18,770 bases of DNA from DATEHG01 sp041691295 (GTDB lineage: Bacteria; Gemmatimonadota; Gemmatimonadetes; Gemmatimonadales; GWC2-71-9), in NCBI GenBank assembly GCA_041691295.1, contig JBEPVA010000061.1:1-18770 (forward strand). The letters run 5' to 3'. The notes beneath the pieces were generated by a model, which was not told the origin of the DNA, did no database searches, and saw only the letters and a list, made by a program, of their open reading frames with translations. A program made the position numbers and the translations under genes. Shown here piece after piece: positions 1-7,921 of this stretch. Positions within the stretch are counted from its first letter, which is position 1. Each line of letters begins with the position of its first letter.

Positions 1-110
1 AGCACCTTGATGGCGACCTTGCGATCGTGCTTGAGATCCTGGGCCAGGTACACCGTGGCCATGCCACCCTGGCCCAGCTCCCGCTCGATCCGGTAGCGGT
101 CGGACAGCGC
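1..110. repeat. 110-bp exact direct repeat, copy 1 (kinase 5' end)
   Basis: Bases 1-110 are identical to 2640-2749. Both encode the segment from the DRYRIE box through the glycine loop to the VAIK lysine of a kinase. The match runs to the first base of the window, so its true left limit is unknown. It reflects paralogous kinase genes, not a mobile element. Confidence 0.93.
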
Positions 111-140
111 GGCCGTCAGGCGCGCGAGGCTGTCGCTCAT
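1..140 (-). CDS. Ser/Thr protein kinase, N-terminal fragment cut by the window edge
   Basis: Reading right to left from the ATG at 140-138, the frame encodes 46 codons beginning MSDSLARLTAALSDRYRIE and continuing through the glycine loop (GQGGMATVYLAQ) to the VAIKVL strand, whose Lys is the ATP-contacting residue of the Pkn2/Hanks family. The catalytic loop and everything after it lie outside the window. The start overlaps the stop of kinase A by 4 bp (ATGA), so the two kinases are probably translationally coupled in one transcript. The N-terminus is almost the same as those of kinases A and B here. By analogy the full protein would carry a membrane helix and a propeller, but that is not visible. 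Confidence 0.9.
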   Translation of the reverse strand, partial: MSDSLARLTAALSDRYRIERELGQGGMATVYLAQDLKHDRKVAIKV

Positions 141-2782
141 CGGACCCCGTCCACCGTGAAGAGTGAGGAGAGATAGTCCTCGGTGACATAGGCATACACG
201 ACGGGATTGTCGGCCACCGAGATGAACACAATTCGGTTCCGCGCCGTCGGACGATCCGCCCCCAATGTGAGGAGAGGGGTTCGGCGTCCGGTGGCCAGGT
301 CCAGACGCTGAACCATCCGGGAGGTGAGGCTGCCGATGACGAGACCCCGGCCGTCGGGGGACCACCGGACGATTGTCTCGCCGATTCCCAGGCCCGGAAT
401 CAGTCGCGAACTATCACCGGCAACCGGATAGATCCTGTGGCCCGCTGACAGCCCGAAGGCAGCCACAGTGCGGCCATCGGGAGAGATGATGCCGTGCCCG
501 GTGCCGGGCGGTGTCAGCGCCCGGCCCGCGCCACCCGCGGCCGGATGCACGTAGCAGCGGGAGGCCTCGTTGGGGTGCGCGCCGCAGACGAGGATGGAGT
601 CTCCCTGAGGAAACCAGTCCACCCAGCCGATGGTTTCATACGGCCCGACGTCGATCTTGCGTTCGGCCCCGGTGCCGGTGGGGTACACCACGATCGTGGC
701 CGGGGTCGATGGCACAAACGCCAGCAGCCACTTCTGGTCCGGGGAGAATGCCCCGACCCCTCCGGGACCGAGCCGTGCGGCCTGCGCCCCAGTGGTGCGC
801 CGCAGCATGACGTCATAGTACGGACCCGCGTCCATCCCGCCATTGCTGAACGCCAGCAGAGACCCGTCCCTGGACAGCAACGGCGCGAAGGTGCCGTCGA
901 GCCAGGATGCATCGACATCGTGGGCCGCATTGGGTGCCCGCAACCACATGCGATACGGCGCATCGTCGCGGGTGATGAGCAACTGCCCCGTCGGTGAGAC
1001 ATCCTGGGTGGTAAGATTGCCCGGTCCGGCCAGCTCAGCCTCGGTCCGGCCATCCCGGCCGAGTGCGTGGACCACCAGGCCGCTGCTCACCCGACCAGAG
1101 AAGAGCACCGCGTCACCACTCCGCCGCCAGGCCATCCCCTCCAGGGACGGGTACTCCGGTGACACCGCGATGGTCCTGCCGGTGCGGTCCACGATCTTCA
1201 CCTTTCCCCGGTCGTCCCAGCGCCACGGGTGCTCAGCCACCGCGACGAACTGCCCATCCGGCGACACCCGGGGGTCGCTCAAGTAGCCCGACGCTTCATG
1301 CAGCACCGTGCCGAGCGGAAACTCGAGTCGGTCACGTCCATTGACCGCATGAATCACGGCGAGCTGGGAACCGTCCGGCGACCAGTCTGCCTCTCGAACA
1401 CTGTCGAGGATTTCGCGTGGGGCCCCGCCACCGATCGGCACATGGGCCAGGGTGCCCTGGAACAACCGATGGCGGGTGAGCTCGGCGTGGACCAGGACTG
1501 CCATCTCCCCCTTGGATGAAATGGACAGGAGATGGGTCCCGGGCATCCCCAGGGAAGCCGCGGCCGGATAGTCGGGACGGATGACGAAGAGTTCGGGAAT
1601 GCTGCCTTGGCCGATGGCGCTGTAGACGATGGTCTTGCCGTCGGGGGCGAAGCGGGCGTTGAAGATTGCTTCATCGCGAAAGGTGCGTTGAACAATCGAC
1701 ACTGCAGGCGCCGCATCACGACCGCGCAGCCAGCGCCCCGCACCGAAGGCCGTGGCGGCCACTGCCACCAGACCAACGAGCAGGCCGACCACTATGAGAG
1801 GGGCCGGGGGGCCCGGGGGCCGTGCTCGCCGGGCCTGTGTACGGGCGGGTCCTTGACCCGCTCCTGCAGGCCCGGCGCCACCCAGCGCAGTGGCAAACTC
1901 CGCCGCACTGCCGAAGCGATCGGCCGGCAATTTCTCGAGCGCGGTGAGCACCGCATATTCCACCGCGGGCGGCACGCTTTTCCTTTGCGCGATCAGGCTG
2001 ACTGGATCGGCGGTCATCACTTTGGCGACGATCGCCTGCGCCGTACTGCCGGTGAATGGTGGGTCACCGATCAGCACCTCATAGGTGACGGCGCCGAGGG
2101 CGTACACATCCGACCGCCCGGTGATCTCGCGTTCACCCATGGCCTGCTCGGGCGACATGTAATGCGGCGTGCCCAATGACATCCCGGTCTCGGTCATCCG
2201 GGAGCCGCCGCCGGCACTCGACACCGCCAGCGCAATGCCGAAATCGGCCACCAGCGCGCTGCCATCGTGCAGCAGGATGTTTTCGGGCTTGATGTCCCGG
2301 TGAATCACGCCCTGGCGGTGGGCATAGTCGAGGGCGCCGGCCACTTCAGTGGCAATCCGCACCGCGTCGTTGATCGGGAGCTGCTTTTCACGGTTGAGCC
2401 GGTCCCGCAACGATTCGCCGTCGACGTAGGGCATCACGTAATACACGTATGACGCGGGACCGTGGTTAGAAGTTGGGAGTTGGGAGTGAGGGGTGCTCCC
2501 AACTCCTGACTCCAAACTTCCAACTTCAACCGTCCCCGAGTCGATCAATCCGAGGATATGCGGATGCTGCAATGCTGCGATGGTCTTGATTTCCCGCAGG
2601 AACCGATCGGCGCCGATGACGGCCGCCAACTCCGGCCTGAGCACCTTGATGGCGACCTTGCGATCGTGCTTGAGATCCTGGGCCAGGTACACCGTGGCCA
2701 TGCCACCCTGGCCCAGCTCCCGCTCGATCCGGTAGCGGTCGGACAGCGCCGCGGCCAGGCGGTCGAAACCGTCCGTGGTCAC
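137..2782 (-). CDS. Receptor Ser/Thr protein kinase with C-terminal beta-propeller (kinase A)
   Basis: An 881-aa Pkn2-family kinase. Residues about 18-300 form the kinase domain: glycine loop GQGGMA at 24-29, ATP-binding Lys46, catalytic HRDIKPEN at 161-168 (Asp163), DFG at 180-182 and GTPHYMSPE at 204-212. All key residues are present, so it should be active. A Pro/Arg/Ala-rich linker leads to one membrane helix at about 329-348. The rest, about 365-881, has repeated S-P-D-G-type blades (for example SPDGSQLAV, SPDGQFVAV, SPDGRTVAA) typical of TolB/PD40 propellers, and probably senses a ligand outside the cytoplasm. An in-frame inverted repeat adds about 24 residues at 87-111. The start is GTG at 2782-2780, overlapping the reductase stop as GTGA. 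It places the N-terminus where the paralogues begin. The stop overlaps the next kinase start. Substrate and ligand are unknown. Confidence 0.95.
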   Translation of the reverse strand: MTTDGFDRLAAALSDRYRIERELGQGGMATVYLAQDLKHDRKVAIKVLRPELAAVIGADRFLREIKTIAALQHPHILGLIDSGTVEVGSLESGVGSTPHSQLPTSNHGPASYVYYVMPYVDGESLRDRLNREKQLPINDAVRIATEVAGALDYAHRQGVIHRDIKPENILLHDGSALVADFGIALAVSSAGGGSRMTETGMSLGTPHYMSPEQAMGEREITGRSDVYALGAVTYEVLIGDPPFTGSTAQAIVAKVMTADPVSLIAQRKSVPPAVEYAVLTALEKLPADRFGSAAEFATALGGAGPAGAGQGPARTQARRARPPGPPAPLIVVGLLVGLVAVAATAFGAGRWLRGRDAAPAVSIVQRTFRDEAIFNARFAPDGKTIVYSAIGQGSIPELFVIRPDYPAAASLGMPGTHLLSISSKGEMAVLVHAELTRHRLFQGTLAHVPIGGGAPREILDSVREADWSPDGSQLAVIHAVNGRDRLEFPLGTVLHEASGYLSDPRVSPDGQFVAVAEHPWRWDDRGKVKIVDRTGRTIAVSPEYPSLEGMAWRRSGDAVLFSGRVSSGLVVHALGRDGRTEAELAGPGNLTTQDVSPTGQLLITRDDAPYRMWLRAPNAAHDVDASWLDGTFAPLLSRDGSLLAFSNGGMDAGPYYDVMLRRTTGAQAARLGPGGVGAFSPDQKWLLAFVPSTPATIVVYPTGTGAERKIDVGPYETIGWVDWFPQGDSILVCGAHPNEASRCYVHPAAGGAGRALTPPGTGHGIISPDGRTVAAFGLSAGHRIYPVAGDSSRLIPGLGIGETIVRWSPDGRGLVIGSLTSRMVQRLDLATGRRTPLLTLGADRPTARNRIVFISVADNPVVYAYVTEDYLSSLFTVDGVR
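2469..2527. repeat. Heptamer-based inverted repeat inside kinase A
   Basis: Left arm 2469-2493 consists of 7-bp units (gaagttg, ggagttg, ggagtga). Right arm 2503-2527 is its reverse complement at 21 of 25 positions. It stays in frame and encodes the extra loop between GLIDSGT and YYVMPY of the kinase domain. Elements of the same design sit at the same place in kinases B and D. Confidence 0.85.
2640..2749. repeat. 110-bp exact direct repeat, copy 2 (kinase A 5' end)
   Basis: Identical to bases 1-110. It codes for the start of the kinase A domain. Beyond 2749 the two copies diverge in the N-terminal residues before DRYRIE. Confidence 0.93.
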
Positions 2783-3792
2783 GATTGACCCACTGGCCAG
2801 GAAGCCAGAATCCCTTCGATGCCCGCCAACTCCTCATCCGCGAATGCGAGATTGCGCGCGGCCCCAACGCAATCCTCCACTTGGCTCGGTCGGCTGGCGC
2901 CGATCAAGGCGGTGGTCACCACAGGATTGCGCAGCACCCACGCCAGTGCCATCTGGGCCAGGGTCTGACCACGCGCCCTGGCCACCGCGTCTAATTGCCT
3001 GGCCCGGGACACGGCGGCTTCCGTGATATCCGCGGGCTTGAGGAAACGGGGATCGTGACCGGCACGGGAATCGGCCGGAATCCCGGTGAAATAGCGATCG
3101 GTGAGCAGCCCCCGCGCCAGCGGCGAGAAGACCGCCGCACCGATGCCCTCGGTTTCCAGCACTGCCAGCAACTCGGGTTCGACCCGCCGATCAAGCATGC
3201 TGTATTTCGGCTGATGAATCAGGCAGGGGGTGCCGAGTTGGCGGAGGATACCGGCGGCTTCCCGGGTCTGGGCCGGTGGGTAGTTGGAGATACCGACATA
3301 CAGCGCGCGACCGCTGGTCACGGCCTGGGCCAGAGCGGACATCGACTCCTCGATCGGGGTGTTCGGATCGGGGCGGTGGGAGTAGAAGATGTCCACGTAC
3401 GGCAGTCCCAGCCGCTTCAGCGACTGGTCGAGCGACGCCAGCAGGCTCTTGCGCGAGCCCCACTCGCCGTACGGCCCCGGCCACATGGCGTAGCCGGCCT
3501 TGGTGCTGATGATCAGTTCATCGCGCCACGAGCCCAGCTCCTCACGCAGGATCCGGCCCAGCGTTTCCTCGGCTGACCCTTCCGGCGGCCCGTAATTGTT
3601 GGCCAGGTCGAAGTGAGTGACGCCGAGATCGAAGGCTCGGCGCACCATGGCACGGGCGGTATCGAGGTTGTCGGCCGCGCCGAAGTTGTGCCACAGCCCG
3701 AGCGAGATGAGTGGCAGCCTGAGACCGGACCGCCCGCAGCGCCGGTAGAATTCCGGCAGGCCGTAACGATGCGGATCAGGGGTGTACGTCAT
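2779..3792 (-). CDS. gpr: Aldo/keto reductase, L-glyceraldehyde-3-phosphate reductase type (YghZ/Gpr-like)
   Basis: A 337-aa NADPH-dependent aldo/keto reductase of the AKR14 (YghZ) type. These enzymes reduce L-glyceraldehyde 3-phosphate and detoxify aldehydes such as methylglyoxal. The protein follows E. coli YghZ closely from start to end, including SLGLWHNFG, THFDLANNYGPP, STKAGY, MWPGPYG, LLASLDQSLKRLG and LIGASR. The AKR catalytic tetrad is visible as Asp62, Tyr67, Lys98 and His139. It is predicted to be a cytosolic TIM barrel of normal length. The start is ATG at 3792-3790. No convincing Shine-Dalgarno is visible upstream. The stop (2781-2779) overlaps the GTG of kinase A, so it is the first gene of a three-gene operon with two kinases. 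Family assignment is firm; the physiological substrate in this organism is inferred. Confidence 0.95.
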   Translation of the reverse strand: MTYTPDPHRYGLPEFYRRCGRSGLRLPLISLGLWHNFGAADNLDTARAMVRRAFDLGVTHFDLANNYGPPEGSAEETLGRILREELGSWRDELIISTKAGYAMWPGPYGEWGSRKSLLASLDQSLKRLGLPYVDIFYSHRPDPNTPIEESMSALAQAVTSGRALYVGISNYPPAQTREAAGILRQLGTPCLIHQPKYSMLDRRVEPELLAVLETEGIGAAVFSPLARGLLTDRYFTGIPADSRAGHDPRFLKPADITEAAVSRARQLDAVARARGQTLAQMALAWVLRNPVVTTALIGASRPSQVEDCVGAARNLAFADEELAGIEGILASWPVGQS

Positions 3793-3893
3793 GCGATCTG
3801 GAAAGGAGTGGAAAGTGGGCCGCCTTGGACCGGAGCCAGAGGCAAAGATACAGCGCCGGGGGCGCGCCGTAAGACGGCCGGTGGCTGTGGTGA

Positions 3894-3914
3894 GGGGTCA
3901 GGAATCGGGAGTTG
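3894..3914. repeat. Three 7-bp units in the gap between kinase B and the reductase
   Basis: The gap 3793-3958 contains no gene. Within it are three contiguous heptamers, ggggtca, ggaatcg and ggagttg, matching the units of the inverted repeats inside the kinases; ggagttg also occurs in kinase A's element. No matching opposite arm is visible, so it could be half of a decayed element. No clear terminator or promoter was found in this gap. Confidence 0.5.
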
Positions 3915-3958
3915 ATGGCCAACATCCGCCAGGCTGACCGCGGCGAGCGGGCAGCGTC

Positions 3959-6712
3959 TCACGGCGCCTGCTGCACCTTGGCATTCACCTCGGTGAACCA
4001 GTTGAGCACCACGGTCAACCGCCGTGTGTCGGGTCCGATGGAGGAGGTGCGCTGGAGCATGACAAAGCTCTTGTCGTCCGGCCGAACCCCGAAGCTCTGG
4101 TGCCAGGGTTGGAACACGAAGGGCAGGGTGCTGAACAGCGCGTGATGCCCGGTGATCTGGAATTCCGGCACCGTGGTCACCGAGGCGGATACCAAGGTGT
4201 CACCCGGGACGAGATAGAACAGTTCGTGTCCTGCGTGGGACCAGACCGGACTGGTGCCTCCGGCCGAACTGACCTGCCACCGCGCCCGTTCCGCCTGCGG
4301 GAAGGGGCGGACATAGACCTCTTCCCGTCCCGATTCGAGGCTCACATAGGCAATCCAGTGCCCATCCGGCGAGATGGCCGGCATGTACTCGTCGGCTGGG
4401 CCGGCCGAGATGACCACCCGCGCGGTATCACCGCTGGTCCGCCGAGCGTAGAGGCTCCGCACCCCGGCGATGGTCCCGTTCCGGTAGGCCACCCATTGCC
4501 CGTCCGCCGACCAGTTGGCTTCATCGACCTGCGAGGTGTCGGTCGGGAACAGCCGCTCCGGCTGGCCGCTGCCGTCGGCTCGGACCTGGTACAGATAGCT
4601 GCCGTTCCCGGTCATGTCGGAGCTGAAACTGAGGGTCCGCCCGTCGGGCAGCCAGGCGGCGCGATAGTTGTTGGTTCCCCCGAAACTCAAACGGGTCAGC
4701 GGACCGGCGTCGAGCTGCTTGACCCAGAGCATTGCGCCGCTGCCATCGGCCAGGCTGGCCGCAATGCGGCGACCCTCCGGCGAGAGACTGAAGCTGGTGA
4801 AGCGGCCCAGCCACGCCGGATCCAGCACCCTGCCCTTCCCGCTCCGATCCACCTCGGCCGGCGTGCCCCTGCCTGCGGTGGCGTTGGCGGGTAGGTAGAT
4901 CATGGTGCCATCATCGGCCACCGTGAATTCCGGAACGATGCCGAGCTCACTCTGGACCCCGGTGAGCAGCACCGAGGGTGTGCGCTTAAAGCGCAGGGTG
5001 CCGACGTCGAACGGGGCCCCGACCACGCTGCCGTCCTGCATTACCCCGATCAGCAGACCCTGGGGCAGGTAGAACGCGCGGGAGGCGCCGGCGAGAATCG
5101 TGTCGGTCTTGCCCGTCTTGAAATTGACGGCGAGGATCATCTGCTGTGAGCACAGGTTGCTGCACCTGGTGTAGAGCAGCACATCCTTCCTGGGCAGCGC
5201 GGTCGGATAGACCAGTCCGCCATCCCTGGGCGCGGGCACCAGCGTCGTGATCGGTCCGCCTGAGGAGGAAACTGCCTGGAGGGCGTATACCGCGGTGTTG
5301 AAGATGATCCGCCCGTCATCCAGCCACGACCCGCTTGGCAGGATCATATTGAGACCGACTTCGGCCACCTGGATCGGCTGTCCGCTGCCGCTGGTGGCAA
5401 CCTTGTAGAGCTTGCCATTGGCTGTATACGCGATCGACAAGCCATCGGGCGAGAAGAAGGGGCCGTCCGCCCCCTCGGTGCCCGGCAGCGCTCGGGCCTG
5501 GAGCTCGTCGAGTTCGCGAACCATGAGGCGGGTAATGCCGGCCTGGCCGTTTGGGCCACCACCCCGACTCACGAAGGCCAGGTGAGCGCCGTCCCGTGAG
5601 AGGCTGATCGCAGTCCCATAGTACCCCGTATGATTGACCCGGAGATCAGGCAGGTCCAGCGTCAGCCGGGTGACCGGCCCCGGGGCGGGTGCGCGAAAGG
5701 CCTTCACGGCCAACGCCGCCGCGGCCAGCAGCGCGAGGGTGGCGACCACCGCGAGGATCCTGAGTGTGCGGTTGTTCGCTGGCGGCGCTGCCATGCGACG
5801 CGCGGTCGTCGTCGCGGTGCCCTGCCCTTGTAAGGCCGCGGCAAACTCCGCCGCGCTGCCAAACCGATCGGCCGGCAGCTTCTCGAGCGCGGTAAGCACC
5901 GCGTCCTCGACACCCTCCGGCACCCGGTCGCGCTGCTTCCGGATCGGGGCCGGCTTCTCGGTCATCACTTTCGCGACGATGGCCTGTGCGGTGCTGCCGG
6001 TGAATGGCGGATCGCCAACCAGCATTTCGTAGGTCATGGCGCCGAGAGCGTAGACATCGGAACGGGCGGTAATCTCCCGCTCGCCCATGGCCTGCTCGGG
6101 ACTCATGTAGTGCGGGGTGCCGAGGCTCATCCCGGTCTCGGTCATCCGGCCGCCACCGGCCGAGGACACCGCCAGCGCAATGCCGAAATCGGCCACCAGC
6201 GCCGAGCCGTCGTGCAGCAGGATGTTTTCGGGCTTGATGTCCCGGTGGATCACACCGTGGCGGTGGGCGTAGTCGAGGGCACCGGCGACTTCAGTGGCAA
6301 TACGGACGGCGTCGTTGATCGGAAGCTGCTTCTCGCGATTGAGCCGGTCGCGGAGCGATTCGCCGTCGACGTAGGGCATTACGTAATAGACAAAAGTCGA
6401 GGGTCCAGGGTCGAGGGTCGAGGGGTTCGTCTTGACCCTTGACCCTTGACCCTCGACCTCAACCGTCCCCGAATCGATCAATCCGAGGATATGCGGATGC
6501 TGCAGCGCGGCGATGGTCTTGATCTCGCGCAGAAACCGCTCGGCCCCGATGACCGCAGCCAGCTCCGGCCGCAGCACTTTGATGGCGACCTTGCGGTCGT
6601 GCTTGAGATCCTGGGCCAGATACACCGTGGCCATGCCGCCCTGGCCGAGCTCGCGCTCGATGCGGTAGCGGTCGGCGAGGGCGGTTGTCAGGCGAGCCAG
6701 TGATTCAGACAT
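3959..6712 (-). CDS. Receptor Ser/Thr protein kinase with C-terminal beta-propeller (kinase B)
   Basis: A 917-aa kinase starting at ATG 6712-6710 (MSESLARLTTALADRYRIE). The kinase domain spans about 14-296: glycine loop GQGGMA, Lys45, HRDIKPEN at 156-163 (Asp158), DFG at 175-177 and GTPHYMSPE. One membrane helix lies at about 317-336. The C-terminal 570 residues form a TolB/PD40-type propeller with repeats such as SPDGLSIAY, LPDGRTLSF and SPDGHWIAYVSLESGREEVYVRPF, ending in the LNWFTE tail common to these proteins. A 62-bp inverted repeat in the DNA encodes an extra loop at residues 85-107. The gene has its own upstream region with the bipartite palindromic site at 6812-6851. It is not overlapped by neighbours, so it is probably transcribed alone. 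Ligand and substrates are unknown. Confidence 0.95.
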   Translation of the reverse strand: MSESLARLTTALADRYRIERELGQGGMATVYLAQDLKHDRKVAIKVLRPELAAVIGAERFLREIKTIAALQHPHILGLIDSGTVEVEGQGSRVKTNPSTLDPGPSTFVYYVMPYVDGESLRDRLNREKQLPINDAVRIATEVAGALDYAHRHGVIHRDIKPENILLHDGSALVADFGIALAVSSAGGGRMTETGMSLGTPHYMSPEQAMGEREITARSDVYALGAMTYEMLVGDPPFTGSTAQAIVAKVMTEKPAPIRKQRDRVPEGVEDAVLTALEKLPADRFGSAAEFAAALQGQGTATTTARRMAAPPANNRTLRILAVVATLALLAAAALAVKAFRAPAPGPVTRLTLDLPDLRVNHTGYYGTAISLSRDGAHLAFVSRGGGPNGQAGITRLMVRELDELQARALPGTEGADGPFFSPDGLSIAYTANGKLYKVATSGSGQPIQVAEVGLNMILPSGSWLDDGRIIFNTAVYALQAVSSSGGPITTLVPAPRDGGLVYPTALPRKDVLLYTRCSNLCSQQMILAVNFKTGKTDTILAGASRAFYLPQGLLIGVMQDGSVVGAPFDVGTLRFKRTPSVLLTGVQSELGIVPEFTVADDGTMIYLPANATAGRGTPAEVDRSGKGRVLDPAWLGRFTSFSLSPEGRRIAASLADGSGAMLWVKQLDAGPLTRLSFGGTNNYRAAWLPDGRTLSFSSDMTGNGSYLYQVRADGSGQPERLFPTDTSQVDEANWSADGQWVAYRNGTIAGVRSLYARRTSGDTARVVISAGPADEYMPAISPDGHWIAYVSLESGREEVYVRPFPQAERARWQVSSAGGTSPVWSHAGHELFYLVPGDTLVSASVTTVPEFQITGHHALFSTLPFVFQPWHQSFGVRPDDKSFVMLQRTSSIGPDTRRLTVVLNWFTEVNAKVQQAP
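6396..6457. repeat. Heptamer-based inverted repeat inside kinase B
   Basis: The left arm begins at 6396 with heptamers gtcgagg, gtccagg, gtcgagg, gtcgagg. The right arm, ending at 6457, is its reverse complement with only three mismatches in the first 26 positions. The loop is short. Read on the minus strand it is in frame and codes for the extra loop before FVYYVMPY. Its position matches the elements in kinases A and D, but its unit sequence differs. Confidence 0.88.
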
Positions 6713-6811
6713 CGGTGTACATGCCCCGGGCCTGCTTCGCGCGGGCGTCGAGTAGAGGCAGGCAAACGATCGCGTCAGTCATGACAGGCTGCGCTCCGTA
6801 TCGCGCCATGC

Positions 6812-6851
6812 GCGGGTAAACCCGCGGCTGGGCTACTGTCAGTAAACTGAC
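6812..6851 (-). promoter_or_regulatory. Bipartite palindromic site upstream of kinase B
   Basis: Two 14-bp inverted repeats lie in tandem: GCGGGTAAACCCGC (6812-6825) and GTCAGTAAACTGAC (6838-6851). Each has 6-bp arms around AA, and 12 bp separate them. The same arrangement and spacing recur upstream of kinase C at 11275-11314. The site ends about 100 bp before the kinase B start, in a non-coding stretch. It fits a pair of operators for a dimeric regulator. The regulator is not identified. Confidence 0.6.
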
Positions 6852-6956
6852 GCTCGACTACCGTCACCTCGCCGCGCGAGACTCGAGTAGACCTCGGGCC
6901 GGAATCGAGGAAACGAGGTGACGATTGTACACAGCGCTTCAGCGATAGCCGCCGAG

Positions 6957-6974
6957 CCGCGGCTTGAGCCGCGG
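6957..6974. repeat. Perfect GC-rich hairpin at the break of the kinase remnant
   Basis: CCGCGGC and GCCGCGG (7-bp arms) flank the loop TTGA. It sits 4 bp past the last codon recognisable as kinase in the remnant at 6979-7062. It could be an inserted palindromic element or a terminator-like hairpin. No T-run follows on either strand. Confidence 0.5.
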
Positions 6975-6978
6975 ATAC

Positions 6979-7062
6979 CGTCATTCCATCCTGACCAAGC
7001 TCCCGCTCGGTACGGTACCGGTCGGCGAGGGCGGTGAATAGGTGGGAAAAGGAGTCGGTCAC
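6979..7062 (-). pseudogene. Decayed Ser/Thr kinase N-terminus
   Basis: From GTG at 7062-7060 the frame reads MTDSFSHLFTALADRYRTE then RELGQDGMT, clearly the same start as kinases A-D (DRYRIERELGQGGMATVYLA). The glycine loop is altered (GQDGMT), and homology stops after 28 codons, next to the hairpin at 6957-6974. The open frame continues to 6775 but the residues no longer resemble a kinase. There is no VAIK, HRD or DFG. This is a remnant of a kinase gene deleted or rearranged upstream of kinase B. No credible Shine-Dalgarno precedes it. Confidence 0.7.
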
Positions 7063-7457
7063 AGGTCTGGTCAGGTGGTGGCCCCAAGTGGGTCTCTAAG
7101 GAAAGGACCGGACCGAAGATACCCCTCTGGCTGGGCATCGCTACCGCAGGACGTCAGGAATTGCGTTTGGTCCCCGCCAAGGCGGGACCGGCCATCAAGG
7201 AATACCGAACAGCTCTTTCATCACCCATTCCATCCACACAGGGCTACGATTTCGACCCCACCGAGCCACGGCAGGAAAGCGTGGCCCCGCCCGGCAGCCA
7301 CTTTGGATGAAGGCCGGGCAAGTTTTGGAAGTTTGAATGGTGGATCCGACCCGCCGGCGGTGGACCCGATGCGGTTGCAGTCATCTCCGCCTGGGCGCAC
7401 ATCAGCCCGAACACCACGAATTTATTCCCTGACGGCCGGATCCGTTGATCGGCCCGG
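7063..7457. other. 395-bp stretch without a supported gene
   Basis: No frame here gives a protein I recognise. Open frames are short, proline/arginine-rich and overlap the ACT gene end. Two inverted repeats are visible: GGTCCCCGCC with GGCGGGACC (7169-7189, 2-nt loop, one unpaired base) and GCCACG with CGTGGC (7265-7285, 9-nt loop). Neither is followed by a T-run on the minus strand, so neither is a convincing terminator for the ACT gene that ends at 7458. No tRNA or riboswitch was recognised. Confidence 0.5.
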
Positions 7458-7874
7458 TTACCGTGCACCGAGGGCGCGGGCCGCCCGGCTTACGTCCTTC
7501 GGCCTGACCCAGAGAATCATTCCATAGCGTCCCCGCCCGGCCGTTACCGCATCGGCGGCGACCGCGTTGATCCTCGCGGTGGTGAGTTTGGCCAACACCC
7601 GGTGGACCGCCCCGATGCGGTCGTCCCCCTGGACCAGGAATCCTCGCTTGACGGCACTAAGCCGCCAGCCGTTCCGCCGGGCGACCTTGCGCAGCCCCGG
7701 CAAATCGTCGGTTACCAGATCCACCTGAGCCGTTCCACCTCCCGCCGGAAATGCACTGAAGGCCGTCAGACCGACGCCCGCCTCGCGGAGGGCGCCCAGC
7801 ACCTCGATGCCCTTGCCGGGTCGATGAGGCACCATCACATAGGTGTAATTGATCTTTCGAATTCGATCAGCCAT
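7458..7874 (-). CDS. Small protein with two ACT-like domains
   Basis: A 138-aa predicted cytosolic protein with two ACT-like halves, about 7-68 (YTYVMVPHRPGKGIEVLGALREAGVGL) and 75-138 (GDDRIGAVHRVLAKLTTARINAVAADAV). ACT domains bind small ligands, often amino acids, at domain interfaces, and usually regulate an attached or partner enzyme. No catalytic domain is attached, so this would be a stand-alone regulator or ligand-binding protein. It is third in an apparent operon, 47 bp after the nitroreductase stop, which follows kinase C. The ATG at 7874 is fixed by a strong AAGGAGGT at the right distance. The domain call rests on pattern and predicted alternation; ligand and partner are unknown. 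Confidence 0.8.
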   Translation of the reverse strand: MADRIRKINYTYVMVPHRPGKGIEVLGALREAGVGLTAFSAFPAGGGTAQVDLVTDDLPGLRKVARRNGWRLSAVKRGFLVQGDDRIGAVHRVLAKLTTARINAVAADAVTAGRGRYGMILWVRPKDVSRAARALGAR

Positions 7875-7878
7875 GATG

Positions 7879-7886
7879 ACCTCCTT
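7879..7886 (-). promoter_or_regulatory. Strong ribosome binding site of the ACT gene
   Basis: On the minus strand AAGGAGGT stands 4 nt before the ATG at 7874. It is the best Shine-Dalgarno in the window. It lies in the 47-bp gap after the nitroreductase and decides the ACT start. Confidence 0.85.
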
Positions 7887-7921
7887 GCTTCGGTGATTGT
7901 CGCTTCAGAACAGCTCGGCAA

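Noticed and set aside
7169..7189. GGTCCCCGCC/GGCGGGACC hairpin as terminator of the ACT gene
   Set aside because: It is about 270 bp past the stop and lacks a T-run on the minus strand; it is only noted as an inverted repeat.
7244..7468. Minus-strand 74-codon frame after the ACT gene
   Set aside because: It overlaps the ACT stop in another frame, has no Shine-Dalgarno and resembles nothing I know.
7042..7527. Plus-strand frame of 161 codons across the gene-poor stretch
   Set aside because: The composition is proline/arginine-rich without a known motif, the frame runs into the ACT gene on the opposite strand, and no ribosome site supports the start.
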